From: Chryseobacterium daeguense DSM 19388
GTDB taxonomy: Bacteria; Bacteroidota; Bacteroidia; Flavobacteriales; Weeksellaceae
Direction: 5' to 3'
NCBI RefSeq assembly: GCF_000430825.1
Contig: NZ_AUMT01000002.1
Span: 1 to 64,000, forward strand
Length of the DNA stretch: 64,000 nt
Shown: positions 35,827-44,519 of the stretch, one piece after another
Layout: each line of letters opens with the position of its first letter
Numbering within the stretch: position 1 is the first letter of the stretch
Translations under genes and position numbers: made by a program
Notes under the pieces: generated by a model
Told to the model about the DNA's origin: nothing
Databases searched by the model: none
Seen by the model: the letters and a program-made list of their open reading frames with translations, nothing else

Positions 35827-36460
35827 CTTTCGGTTCTTCCTTTTTTTCTATTTTCAGAAGTCTCGGGTTATTGGTGCATTTTTTATTGTAAAGCTCAATA
35901 TAAGACCCATTATCTTTGATATCCGTGATATTTCCTGAAGCTTTATTGACCGTCAGTGTGAAGTGTTTCTTCTGATAAGGGCATTCTTTAGATGTCAGCT
36001 TTCCCAGACCAAGGTAATAATTGGTTTTATCATCATAATAATTTCCTGCCAGATCTTTGAATTCTTCATCCACCATATAGCCATCCACAGCCGCTGCAAT
36101 TGCTGCTTCTTCAACATCATCTATTTTCCCGATAAACGTTTTCAGGCCTTCAAGGGTTGTAACATGCTCTGTTTTTCCTCCTGAAGCGTAAACGATATAA
36201 TAAAACTCGTCTGGCTCAGTTACCCCCACATTAAAACCCGATGGCTGTGAAGTATAATCTATTTTCGGTCCCGACTGCTTTACGATCTGATCCTTTCCGT
36301 AACTGCTGTGAATCAGCATCCAGGAAGTTGTTTTTATATTCGGAATAATATTCTGTAATATATTGGAAACACTCGAAAACTGCTTTTTTTCCTGAGAATA
36401 TGAAAGTATTCCCAACAGCATGAAAATGCTTACACTGATCTTAAATTTAAATTTCATCAT
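35792..36460 (-). CDS. secreted protein of unknown function
   Basis: 222 residues. Signal peptide (about 1-22, LSYSQ) and a soluble domain with two Cys (about 171 and 203). It ends in a very basic tail (EPKKPTRKRR). No T9SS domain or lipobox, so periplasmic if exported. No family recognised. Overlaps the GNAT gene by 35 nt and follows manC after 33 nt. Confidence 0.7.
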   Translation of the reverse strand: MMKFKFKISVSIFMLLGILSYSQEKKQFSSVSNILQNIIPNIKTTSWMLIHSSYGKDQIVKQSGPKIDYTSQPSGFNVGVTEPDEFYYIVYASGGKTEHVTTLEGLKTFIGKIDDVEEAAIAAAVDGYMVDEEFKDLAGNYYDDKTNYYLGLGKLTSKECPYQKKHFTLTVNKASGNITDIKDNGSYIELYNKKCTNNPRLLKIEKKEEPKDEPKKPTRKRR

Positions 36461-36493
36461 ACCTTAGAGAACGCAGAAAGTGTACCAATTATT

Positions 36494-37576
36494 TTACATG
36501 AATTTATCCCCCTTCTTCAGGCTCTTCAAATCCAGAACATAATCCTTGATAAGCTGATCATGATCTCTTGGGCAGATGAGCAGTGCTTTTTCTGTATCTA
36601 CAATGATATAATTTTCCAGACCATCGATAATCACCGCTTTATTGCTGTTTTTCAATCTGATAACATTTCCTTTGGAATTATAGGTGAGAATATGTTTCAG
36701 CTTTACTGCATTTCCATTCTCATCTTTTTCGGTGTTTTCATAAACAGAAGTCCATGTTCCGAGATCGCTCCAGCCTAAATCTGCAGGAATTACGTAAACA
36801 TTTTTTGCCTTTTCCAAAATTCCGTTATCGATAGAAATTTTCTGAACCTTTGGATAAATAAGCTCTATACAGCTTTTTTCACTACCTGCATTGTATTCAC
36901 AAGCCATAAAATGCTGTGTCATCTCCGGGAGATACATTTCAAAAGCATGATGGATACTTTTTACATTCCAGATAAAAATCCCTGCATTCCAAAGGAAATC
37001 TCCGCTTTCCAGAAAGCTTTTTGCAAGCTCCAGCATTGGTTTTTCCGTAAAAGTTTTTACTTTATAATGATCAGAATCATGTTTATCAACAAACTGAATA
37101 TATCCATAGCCCGTATCCGGTCTGGTAGGCGTAATACCTAATGTTACCAAATAATCATTTTTTGAAGCAAGGTCAAAAGCAAGCTCTACTTTTTCAAGGA
37201 AGGTCTGTTCTTTTAAAATCAAATGATCTGCAGGTAATACAATCATCGTTGCATTCGGATCTATTTCGGCTATTTTATTGGCCATATAAAGATTGCAGGG
37301 CGCCGTATTTTTCAGAAGAGGCTCTCCCACAATATTATCCTGAGGGATTTCCGGCAGCTGCTGATGAGATAGATCAACATATTCTTTGTTAGTAATAACA
37401 AATATATTTTCATTGGGAATGATTTTGCTGATCCTGTCATAGGTCTGCTGAATCATTGTGCGCCCAACTCCTAAAATATCCTGAAACTGTTTCGGAAATT
37501 TTTGCGTACTCATAGGCCAGAATCTACTGCCGATTCCTCCTGCCATAATCACGCAATATCTATCTGATTTTGACAT
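36494..37576 (-). CDS. manC: mannose-1-phosphate guanylyltransferase
   Basis: 360 residues from ATG 37576, which leaves 2 nt after sprT; an ATG 12 nt earlier would overlap sprT. The nucleotidyltransferase signature GGIGSRFWP and the later VLPADHLI, WNAGIFIWN and WSDLGTWTSVYE place it in the GDP-mannose pyrophosphorylase family. It forms GDP-mannose for surface polysaccharide. The isomerase domain of longer ManC forms is absent. In a run with tolC and sprT upstream. Confidence 0.92.
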   Translation of the reverse strand: MSKSDRYCVIMAGGIGSRFWPMSTQKFPKQFQDILGVGRTMIQQTYDRISKIIPNENIFVITNKEYVDLSHQQLPEIPQDNIVGEPLLKNTAPCNLYMANKIAEIDPNATMIVLPADHLILKEQTFLEKVELAFDLASKNDYLVTLGITPTRPDTGYGYIQFVDKHDSDHYKVKTFTEKPMLELAKSFLESGDFLWNAGIFIWNVKSIHHAFEMYLPEMTQHFMACEYNAGSEKSCIELIYPKVQKISIDNGILEKAKNVYVIPADLGWSDLGTWTSVYENTEKDENGNAVKLKHILTYNSKGNVIRLKNSNKAVIIDGLENYIIVDTEKALLICPRDHDQLIKDYVLDLKSLKKGDKFM

Positions 37577-37578
37577 TT

Positions 37579-38169
37579 TTAAGTGCATTTTTCTACCCTC
37601 GCCAAAGGCTTGAAAGAATACTTCCTTCCCGTAGCCAGGTTCTTACAAAGATAGTTTTTTTTAATCAGACCTTCTAATAAATACTTCTCATTTCGATAAA
37701 TAAAGAAATCACCTTTTTGTAGCTTTTCAATAAACTGAAGGGTATCATCTTGTTTTTCAATGTGAAAATATTTAACCAAATCCGGGCTTGCCATGAAATT
37801 TGCTTTCGGAGATTTTGAAAATTTTACAATAATGGGCCTTAGTTTTTCTTCATAAATATCAAGGCTTTGTAAGAGCATCCGGCGGAAGGTTTCTTTCCAC
37901 TCGTTACCGTGAGGAGAGATTCTTCTGCCATATTTTTCAAAGGCGATAAGATGAGCCAGCTCATGAGTAAGCACAAAGAAAAAAAGCTCCGGAACCAACG
38001 TAGAATTAATGGTGATTTCGTGAGAATTATCCGGAAGTTTACGGTAATCCCCCAATTTGGAATCCCTGTTTCTTGTGATCTTTATATGGATATAATAATC
38101 TGCAAACCAGATTTTTAAGTATTGTAATGTATTTTGAGGTAAATATTTTTCTAAGGATTGAATAGACAT
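37579..38169 (-). CDS. SprT-like zinc-metalloprotease-fold protein
   Basis: 196 residues. Metal site HELAHLIAFEKYGRR followed by HGNEWKETF, the SprT pattern HExxH...H. Related to the Spartan DNA-protein crosslink proteases; the bacterial role is not settled. Between tolC (1 nt) and manC (2 nt), so it is clearly co-transcribed. Confidence 0.85.
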   Translation of the reverse strand: MSIQSLEKYLPQNTLQYLKIWFADYYIHIKITRNRDSKLGDYRKLPDNSHEITINSTLVPELFFFVLTHELAHLIAFEKYGRRISPHGNEWKETFRRMLLQSLDIYEEKLRPIIVKFSKSPKANFMASPDLVKYFHIEKQDDTLQFIEKLQKGDFFIYRNEKYLLEGLIKKNYLCKNLATGRKYSFKPLARVEKCT

Positions 38170-38170
38170 T

Positions 38171-39505
38171 TTACAAACTTAACGGAACTCCCGAATAGAA
38201 ATTCAATAATTTTAAACTGAAAAGATAATTATATTTAGCCTGAGCCACAGAACCCTGTGCGTTTGCGTAGTTGTTTCTTGCAATATTTACATCATAGATT
38301 GTGGATCTCCCTGCTGCATAGCTTTTATCCGCAAAATCCAGAGCCAGCTTTGTACTTTTTTCCGCCTGAACTGCAGATAAATAAATCTCATAATTGGCAT
38401 CAACGTCAAACTGCGCTTTCTGAACGTTCTCTCTTACGGCTTGTTTCTGCTGCAGTAAAGTTGTTTTTGCAATATTTTCACTCAGTTTAGCCTGCTCTAC
38501 CTGAAGCTTCGTGATTCCTTTATTAAAAATAGGAATATTAATGGAAATTCCTAAATTTTGTCCAAAATTATCATTGTACTGGCTAAAAAATGTAGGATCA
38601 ATAATCGGGTTACCGAATTGATCATATCTCGTTAAAATATTATTGTAAAAACTTCCGATTCCCGCATTTGCCGTAACCGTAGGCCAAAAAGCCGTTTTTG
38701 TAACCTCAGTCTGGGCTTCTGCAGATCGGATCCTGCTTTCGGCTGCTTTTACCTGTGGCTGGGTTTCATAAGCTGTTGTTAAAACCTCATCAACAGATTT
38801 CAGCTGTGGCGCAAGCTGATCCGGAACATCTACATCTTCTACATCAAAATCTTTGTATTCCTGTAATTGTAAAAGTTGAGCCAAAGCAAATAAACTTCTT
38901 CCCACATTAATTTCAGCAGTTTTAAGGTTTTGCTTCTCTCTTGCAAGACCCGCTTCTGCCTCTGCTAAAACCGTTTGTGCTGTTGTTCCTACTTCGGTTG
39001 TGATTTTTGACCTGTCATATTGCTTTTGGGCATTTTCAACAGCAGCCTGGGAAATTTTTACAATTTCCTTATTCAATAAAGTCGTTAAATATTGCTGTGC
39101 AATCTGAAGCGAAATATCATTTTTAATGGTTTCAATATCATACTGGCTGGCTTCTACATCAAATTCTGTTTTTCTGATGGTTTTTTCAAGCCTGCCATTA
39201 TTATAAACCAAAATATCAGCACCAAGGTTGGCACTATTTCCAAAACGGTCATTTCTGATACTCCCCGTCCCCAAAGAAGCCTGCCCGAAGCTTACCGTGT
39301 TTCCTACGCTTGCAGATACAGACGGGAGATAATTTTTCTTCGCGATCTTAAGGTTCAGATCCTGCATTTGTTTCGAATATTCATTTTGGATCACCTGAAG
39401 ATTATGCTTCGTGGCATAGTCTACACATTCTCTCAAAGACCACTTTTTCTGGGCATTGACAGCCAGGCAAGATAATCCCAAAATAATAGTCAAAACTTTT
39501 TTCAT
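38171..39505 (-). CDS. TolC-family outer-membrane efflux protein
   Basis: 444 residues. Signal peptide (1-19, AVNAQ), then two repeated TolC halves with long helices and sheet segments (WSLRECVDYATKHNLQVIQ at the start, a second copy near 240-300). It forms the outer-membrane duct of an efflux or type I system; no pump or adaptor gene is beside it. Promoter-like box at 39533-39540. Confidence 0.93.
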   Translation of the reverse strand: MKKVLTIILGLSCLAVNAQKKWSLRECVDYATKHNLQVIQNEYSKQMQDLNLKIAKKNYLPSVSASVGNTVSFGQASLGTGSIRNDRFGNSANLGADILVYNNGRLEKTIRKTEFDVEASQYDIETIKNDISLQIAQQYLTTLLNKEIVKISQAAVENAQKQYDRSKITTEVGTTAQTVLAEAEAGLAREKQNLKTAEINVGRSLFALAQLLQLQEYKDFDVEDVDVPDQLAPQLKSVDEVLTTAYETQPQVKAAESRIRSAEAQTEVTKTAFWPTVTANAGIGSFYNNILTRYDQFGNPIIDPTFFSQYNDNFGQNLGISINIPIFNKGITKLQVEQAKLSENIAKTTLLQQKQAVRENVQKAQFDVDANYEIYLSAVQAEKSTKLALDFADKSYAAGRSTIYDVNIARNNYANAQGSVAQAKYNYLFSLKLLNFYSGVPLSL

Positions 39506-39532
39506 ATAATGATTTTATCCAATTAGACGAGC

Positions 39533-39540
39533 CAAATATA
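39533..39540 (-). promoter_or_regulatory. -7 box (TATATTTG) before tolC
   Basis: Exact TAnnTTTG on the minus strand, 27 nt before the ATG; a TTTG is found at a shorter than usual distance. Confidence 0.5.
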
Positions 39541-39603
39541 AAAAAGTTACAGTTTCCAAAAATTATTGTTTCATTTTAATTAAACTTTTGAGAATTTTGC
39601 ATC

Positions 39604-40848
39604 ATGACAAACCAACAATATCAGGAGGCCGTAGAATGGCTTTTCGTACAGGCTCCGAATTACCAGATAGATGGTCAGAAGGCATACAAACCGGGACTGG
39701 AAAACATCACAAGGCTTTGTGAGTTCTTCGGAAACCCGCAGGATAAAATAAAATGCATCCACATTGGAGGTACCAACGGAAAGGGTTCTTCAAGCAATAT
39801 GCTGGCGTCTGTTTTACAAGAATCAGGCTTTAAAACCGGTTTATATAACTCACCGCATCTTATTGATTTTACGGAACGCATAAAAGTAAATGGCAAAAAC
39901 TGTGATAAAGAATTTGTCTATCAGTTTATTCAAAAATTAAAAAATCTTCCTGAAGATATCCGTCCTTCTTTTTTTGAATTTACAACCATTATGGCGTTTG
40001 AATATTTTTATCAGCAGAAAGTGGATTTTGCCATTATCGAAGTCGGTTTGGGAGGAAGGCTGGATTCTACCAATATCATTAAGCCTCTGGTTTCGGCAAT
40101 TACTAATGTTCAGCTGGATCATCAGAATATTTTAGGAGATACCCTTGAGGAAATTGCCGGCGAAAAAGCAGGAATCATTAAAAATAACATCCCCATCATT
40201 TCAGGAGATGACAATGATTTGGTTACAAATATCATCAAAAAGAAAGCAGAGAAGGAAAAAGCTCCGTTTATTGATGCCACTTTAATTGAAACTGATTTAA
40301 AATCTGATTTAAAAGGGAATTATCAAAAGAAAAATATTAAAGTTGTTTTAGGCTTAATTGAAGAATTAAGAAAACTAAACTATACAATTTCCGATCAAAA
40401 CATTGAAAAAGGCCTGTTGAATGTTCATCAAAATACCGGCTTCATCGGCCGGTGGTTCGAATTTTCAAAAACCCCGCTGACGATTTGTGATACGGGGCAT
40501 AATCAGGCCGGATTAGAACAGGTTTTCTCACAGCTGAACTCAATTGATAAGCACAAGCACATCATTCTGGGATTTGTGAATGATAAAAAGATCGATGAAG
40601 TGATGAAAATTCTGCCGGAAAATTCTGAGTTTTATTTTGCAAAACCGTCTATCCATCGTGGCAGACATCCGGAAGATTATGAAAACTTACTGATTGAGGC
40701 AAAAATTTCTTATAAAATTTTTAATTCCGTTCAGGAAGCCTATCTTTCTGCAAAAGAGGAATGTACAAATGACGAAATGATTTTTATCGGCGGAAGCAAT
40801 TTCGTAGTGGGAGAATTTTTAGAAAAAAATTTGCAAGTTTCCGAATAA
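39604..40848 (+). CDS. folC: folylpolyglutamate/dihydrofolate synthase
   Basis: 414 residues. Mur-ligase fold with P-loop HIGGTNGKGSSSNMLASVL, ITNVQLDHQNILGDT, EIAGEKAGIIK and the C-terminal DTGHNQAG. It adds glutamate to folate. The promoter for the tRNA genes begins inside its last codons. Confidence 0.94.
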   Translation: MTNQQYQEAVEWLFVQAPNYQIDGQKAYKPGLENITRLCEFFGNPQDKIKCIHIGGTNGKGSSSNMLASVLQESGFKTGLYNSPHLIDFTERIKVNGKNCDKEFVYQFIQKLKNLPEDIRPSFFEFTTIMAFEYFYQQKVDFAIIEVGLGGRLDSTNIIKPLVSAITNVQLDHQNILGDTLEEIAGEKAGIIKNNIPIISGDDNDLVTNIIKKKAEKEKAPFIDATLIETDLKSDLKGNYQKKNIKVVLGLIEELRKLNYTISDQNIEKGLLNVHQNTGFIGRWFEFSKTPLTICDTGHNQAGLEQVFSQLNSIDKHKHIILGFVNDKKIDEVMKILPENSEFYFAKPSIHRGRHPEDYENLLIEAKISYKIFNSVQEAYLSAKEECTNDEMIFIGGSNFVVGEFLEKNLQVSE

Positions 40849-40860
40849 GTCGTATATTTG
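40830..40860 (+). promoter_or_regulatory. promoter of the tRNA-Val pair
   Basis: TTTG (40830-40833), a spacer of exactly 19 nt, then TATATTTG (40853-40860). This is the full Bacteroidota consensus. It overlaps the folC stop codon. Confidence 0.8.
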
Positions 40861-40892
40861 CACCACTCTAATCGAGAAAACAACGATAAAGA

Positions 40893-40967
40893 GGGTTCTT
40901 AGCTCAGTTGGTTCAGAGCATCTGGTTTACACCCAGAGGGTCGGGGGTTCGAATCCCTCAGGACCCA
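40893..40967 (+). tRNA. tRNA-Val (UAC), copy 1
   Basis: 75 nt. Acceptor stem GGGTTCT/AGGACCC, D-loop AGCTCAGTTGGTTCAGAGC, anticodon loop TTTACAC (UAC), T-arm GGGGGTTCGAATCCC. CCA is not encoded. Confidence 0.97.
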
Positions 40968-41000
40968 CAGAAAAGGAAACGAAACCTTTCAAAAAAATTC

Positions 41001-41075
41001 GGGTTCTTAGCTCAGTTGGTTCAGAGCATCTGGTTTACACCCAGAGGGTCGGGGGTTCGAATCCCTCAGGACCCA
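41001..41075 (+). tRNA. tRNA-Val (UAC), copy 2
   Basis: Identical to copy 1 in all 75 positions, 33 nt downstream. A tandem duplication. Confidence 0.97.
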
Positions 41076-41079
41076 CAAA

Positions 41080-41108
41080 AATCTCTCTTTTTTAAGGGAG
41101 ATTTTTTT
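41080..41108 (+). terminator. terminator of the tRNA pair
   Basis: AATCTCTCTT/AAGGGAGATT stem with one wobble pair, then a T tract. Confidence 0.8.
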
Positions 41109-41118
41109 ATGCAAAAAG

Positions 41119-41146
41119 AAACCGCAACACTGTTACGGTTTTTTAT
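41119..41146 (-). terminator. terminator of the small lipoprotein gene
   Basis: AAACCG/CGGTTT stem with T-rich DNA on either side, so it may work both ways. Confidence 0.5.
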
Positions 41147-41157
41147 ATGTCTTATTT

Positions 41158-41316
41158 CTACTGACCGGGAGCATAAGGTTGGGCTGATTTTGACCCGGTA
41201 ACCTTTTTCACCTGTCCCGAAGGAAGACCTTTGTTACCGTTAGGCTTAAGTCCAACACAAGAAGCCAGAAATAAACTTACGATTAAAACCGCTCCTATTT
41301 TTTTAAGTGTTTTCAT
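41158..41316 (-). CDS. small lipoprotein (52 aa)
   Basis: ATG at 41316, stop at 41158-41160. The signal segment ends in LFLASC (lipobox Cys20), then a short Gly/Pro/Lys-rich tail (GLPSGQVKKVTGSKSAQPYA). Similar short lipoproteins are common in Chryseobacterium and are sometimes labelled quinol oxidase subunit 4; that label is not supported by anything seen here. Confidence 0.72.
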   Translation of the reverse strand: MKTLKKIGAVLIVSLFLASCVGLKPNGNKGLPSGQVKKVTGSKSAQPYAPGQ

Positions 41317-41363
41317 AATTCCTTTTTTTAAATGTCTTAAAATATTGTGCAGCGAACTAAAAT

Positions 41364-42344
41364 TTATAATTTAATACGATGAACTTTATCTACAATTTTC
41401 TGAATATTAAGCTCTTCCAGGCAAGCCCAGTCTCCGCGGAAGCATTCTTTGTCCCCGAAAACAGAACAGGGTCTGCAGCTCAGGTCTTTTACCTGAACCA
41501 CATCATCTTCACTTTGCCCGAAGCCTAAAAATCCGGCGTACGGATGCGTCTGTCCCCAAATAGAAACACATCTTGTACCCATAAGGCTCGCTAAATGCAT
41601 ATTGGCAGAATCCATTGATATCATCAGTTCCAGCTCAGAAATTTTGTTCAACTCTTCTGAAAGGTTTAACTTCCCTGCCAGACTTATTGTATTTGGAATT
41701 TCATGCTGCCATTTTTCCAGTGTTTCCACCTCCTGCTTTCCGCCTCCAAAAAAGTAAATTGTATGTTTTTGAGCCAGAATTCTCACCAATTCATAGGATT
41801 TTTCCAAAGGAAGCATTTTCCCTTTATGCTGGGCAAAAGGCGCAAAACCAATTCCTGAACGCTCTTTAGAAGCTGGCCTTAACTGATGTGACAACTGAAC
41901 CTTAAAGCCCATTTCACGAAAAACATCGGCATACCGCTCTACTGTTCTTCTTAATTGAGATTTATTCAGGTTCCAAATATCCGTCAAATGCTCTTTTTCT
42001 TCTTTTCCTTTATTGATTTTAAATACTTTAAGCCCTTTGCTTCTGTAAATTTTATCCAAAACTTTTGTACGGATAACATCGTGAAGGTTTGCAATTAAAT
42101 CCGGCTTAAATTCTTTTATCAATTCATTTGCTAATCTGTTTAATCCAAAAAAGCCCTTGTAATCGTCAAGGTTTATTCCTTTAAATATAACATTCGGGAT
42201 ATCAGCAAATAAGCTTTCAAAATTTTTCCTTGAAACCATTACAATTTCCACATCAGGATTCTGTTCCAGAAATTCACGGAAAACCGGTGCCGTCATTGCA
42301 ACATCACCAAAAGCGGAAAAACGATATGCTAAAATTCTTGTCAC
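41364..42344 (-). CDS. glycosyltransferase family 9 (heptosyltransferase-like)
   Basis: 326 residues. MTRILAYRFSAFGDVAMTAP is the ADP-heptose-transferase-type start, and the C-terminal MISMDSANMHLASLMGTRCV is the family's sugar-nucleotide-binding end. It would act at the inner membrane in LPS core or other glycan assembly. The start is GTG at 42344, which overlaps the sufE stop by 1 nt (TAGTG), so it is coupled to sufE. Confidence 0.87.
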   Translation of the reverse strand: MTRILAYRFSAFGDVAMTAPVFREFLEQNPDVEIVMVSRKNFESLFADIPNVIFKGINLDDYKGFFGLNRLANELIKEFKPDLIANLHDVIRTKVLDKIYRSKGLKVFKINKGKEEKEHLTDIWNLNKSQLRRTVERYADVFREMGFKVQLSHQLRPASKERSGIGFAPFAQHKGKMLPLEKSYELVRILAQKHTIYFFGGGKQEVETLEKWQHEIPNTISLAGKLNLSEELNKISELELMISMDSANMHLASLMGTRCVSIWGQTHPYAGFLGFGQSEDDVVQVKDLSCRPCSVFGDKECFRGDWACLEELNIQKIVDKVHRIKL

Positions 42345-42763
42345 TATGATTTCAACTGATAAGCAACTGCGTAAAATTTAATTTGCTTAGTCATGGCCAT
42401 CAGACCATTGGCTCTTGAAGGAGAGAGAAACTCCTGAAGCCCGATTTCAGAGATAAAATCAAAATCAGAATCCAAAATTTCCTGGGTAGAATGACCACTG
42501 TATATGCTTACCAGAAGAGAAACGATTCCTTTCGGCAAAATACCGTCGGAATCTGCATTGAAGAAGAGTTTTCCATCTTTGAACTCAGCATCAATCCACA
42601 CTTTGCTTTGGCAGCCCTTGATAAGATTTTCGTCAGTTTTTTTATCATCAGAAAGTCCTTTTAATTCCTTTCCAAGATCAATAATATATTCATACTTCTG
42701 CTCCCAATCTTCAAGAAACGCAAACTCGTCGATTATTTCCTGCTGTTTTTCTTTAATGGTCAT
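42344..42763 (-). CDS. sufE: SufE-family sulfur acceptor
   Basis: 139 residues. It accepts persulfide sulfur from SufS for Fe-S assembly. Active Cys51 is in LIKGCQSKVWID, and SPSRANGLMAM is the conserved C-terminal motif. No suf operon genes are beside it; instead it is coupled to a glycosyltransferase. Confidence 0.93.
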   Translation of the reverse strand: MTIKEKQQEIIDEFAFLEDWEQKYEYIIDLGKELKGLSDDKKTDENLIKGCQSKVWIDAEFKDGKLFFNADSDGILPKGIVSLLVSIYSGHSTQEILDSDFDFISEIGLQEFLSPSRANGLMAMTKQIKFYAVAYQLKS

Positions 42764-43045
42764 TTTTAACTAATTTCTTTCTGCAAAGATAGCCAATTTA
42801 AAAAAGATAATTTAATACTCATTTAATATGAAAGAGATTTAATGATCTTTTGAATAATCGCAAGGATATACAAAGGCCTATAGTTAGGTTTGAAAATATT
42901 TTAGGATAAACAAAGGCGCTTCGCTTATTTCCGAAATACAAGATTGAATATCTATTTGTTTTTACATTGTCAGGTGAAACGCCCTTTACGTTAAAAGCGT
43001 AACTTTTTATATAATCCATTGTGTGACTTTGCGATAAAAAACTCA
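42764..43045. other. 282-nt intergenic stretch
   Basis: No convincing gene. Phrases such as AAGGCGCTTCGC and CTTTGCGATAAAA resemble dispersed repeat pieces in this group; no full element could be delimited. Confidence 0.3.
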
Positions 43046-44143
43046 TCAACGAGAAGCACTCTTAAAAACTTCCAACAATTTGACCTCTTCATTTTCCCAA
43101 CAAAGAATATTCGCGGCTTTTTCTAATTCCGGTTGATAATTTTCTCTTCCCTTATTTAAAACTGACTGAATAGCGGCAGCAATATTTTCAGGCTGATGAT
43201 CGCTGATAATCTCCCCAATATCAAATTTTGATTTAATATTCTGCATTTCAGGAAGATTTGACAAAATCAAAGGAACGCGTGCCTGGATACAATCTAAGAC
43301 TTTATTTGGCAAAGAGTAAAAATAACTTTCCCCTCCATTTTCTTCAATACTCATTCCGCAGTCTGCCGTAATGGTGATTTTCCTTAACTCCTCAGGTAAT
43401 AATTTCCCTAAAAACTGAACTTTTTGTTGAAGATTTTCTTTGACAACAAATGCTTTATATTCTTTCTTTTTGGGACCATCGCCGGCAATTTTAAAAATAA
43501 CATTATCCAAGTGGTGCATTGCCAGAATAGCCTTGTCAATTCCCCTAAAAGGATTAATTACCCCCTGATATAAAAGTATCTTTGGATTATTATTAAGAAT
43601 CTTTGGATTAAAATCTGATTTTCTGGGTGCATTTTGTACAACAGCAGCATTGATTCCGTATCGATTTTTAAACCAATTGGCATAGCCGGAGCTTGCCGTA
43701 ATCATGTATTTGATATTGGGAATAATTTTCTTTTCAAGATATCTCCACAATTTTTGTGACATTTTGCCCTGAATTGCAGGCATTTCGGAAAAAATTTCAT
43801 GACTGTCAAAAACCAAAGGAATATTCAGTTTTTTTGCTATTAAATAATTAGGAAGCAGCGCGTCCAGGTCATTGGCGTGAAGTATTGTATTTTTATCCGT
43901 TTTTTTCTTTAATTCCTGGTATAACTTCCAGTTGAACTCAAAATAAGCTGTTTTTAAACTTTTAGAAATTAATTTTATTCTCGAAAATGGATAAGGACGC
44001 GACATTTTTTCTGCGCCGTTCCAGTCATTTCCTATCAGTTCAATATCATAGCCGTTTTCATGTAAAGTTCTGCAAACCTTTTCTATACGCTGGTCTGTAT
44101 AAAGATTGCTGAAAGCGGATGTAATGATCTTTTTCCTGTGCAT
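43046..44143 (-). CDS. glycosyltransferase family 4 type
   Basis: 365 residues, GT-B fold. Donor-site pattern LLYQGVINPFRGIDKAI, FKIAGDGPKKKEYKAF and the late SLPNKVLDCIQARVPLI. It probably acts on a lipid-linked or surface glycan in the cytoplasm. Its start shares one base with the stop of the upstream 74-aa membrane protein. Confidence 0.88.
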   Translation of the reverse strand: MHRKKIITSAFSNLYTDQRIEKVCRTLHENGYDIELIGNDWNGAEKMSRPYPFSRIKLISKSLKTAYFEFNWKLYQELKKKTDKNTILHANDLDALLPNYLIAKKLNIPLVFDSHEIFSEMPAIQGKMSQKLWRYLEKKIIPNIKYMITASSGYANWFKNRYGINAAVVQNAPRKSDFNPKILNNNPKILLYQGVINPFRGIDKAILAMHHLDNVIFKIAGDGPKKKEYKAFVVKENLQQKVQFLGKLLPEELRKITITADCGMSIEENGGESYFYSLPNKVLDCIQARVPLILSNLPEMQNIKSKFDIGEIISDHQPENIAAAIQSVLNKGRENYQPELEKAANILCWENEEVKLLEVFKSASR

Positions 44144-44367
44144 TATTTCTTTTTATCCGCCAGAAGATGGTAAATTTGTATAAAGCAAATGAGTCCGTTC
44201 GGAATGATTACAGGCCAGAGCATTCCGCTGAAGATGCCATAAATAACAAAACAGATACATCCTATCATGTTTACAATTCTGATTTTTCTTATATCTTTCA
44301 ATATGAAGCTCAACACAATAAAAAGTGAGGCAGAATATCCGATATAAGTAGCAATTTCGGGAATCAT
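44143..44367 (-). CDS. small YgjV-like membrane protein
   Basis: 74 residues from ATG 44367; an earlier ATG would add 13 residues. Three hydrophobic segments. ATYIGYSASLFIVLSFILKD and the Asn/Gly-containing IVNMIGCICFVIYGIFSGM fit the YgjV type of small inner-membrane proteins. Overlaps the glycosyltransferase start by 1 nt. Role unknown. Confidence 0.7.
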   Translation of the reverse strand: MIPEIATYIGYSASLFIVLSFILKDIRKIRIVNMIGCICFVIYGIFSGMLWPVIIPNGLICFIQIYHLLADKKK

Positions 44368-44519
44368 AAGAAAAATTTTGAGGCTAACAAACTTAATCAT
44401 TTTCAATAAGATAATAAAATTTTTTCTGCCATAAAGTCATTAATTGGTTTTTGGTAAAATATTTGTAATTTAGATAATGAATAAATGGCAACTCTGCCTT
44501 TATTCTAATGAGATATATT

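Noticed and set aside
42819..43049. 76-codon reading frame on the minus strand
   Set aside because: Made of repeat-like DNA, overlaps the glycosyltransferase end, no domain or signal.
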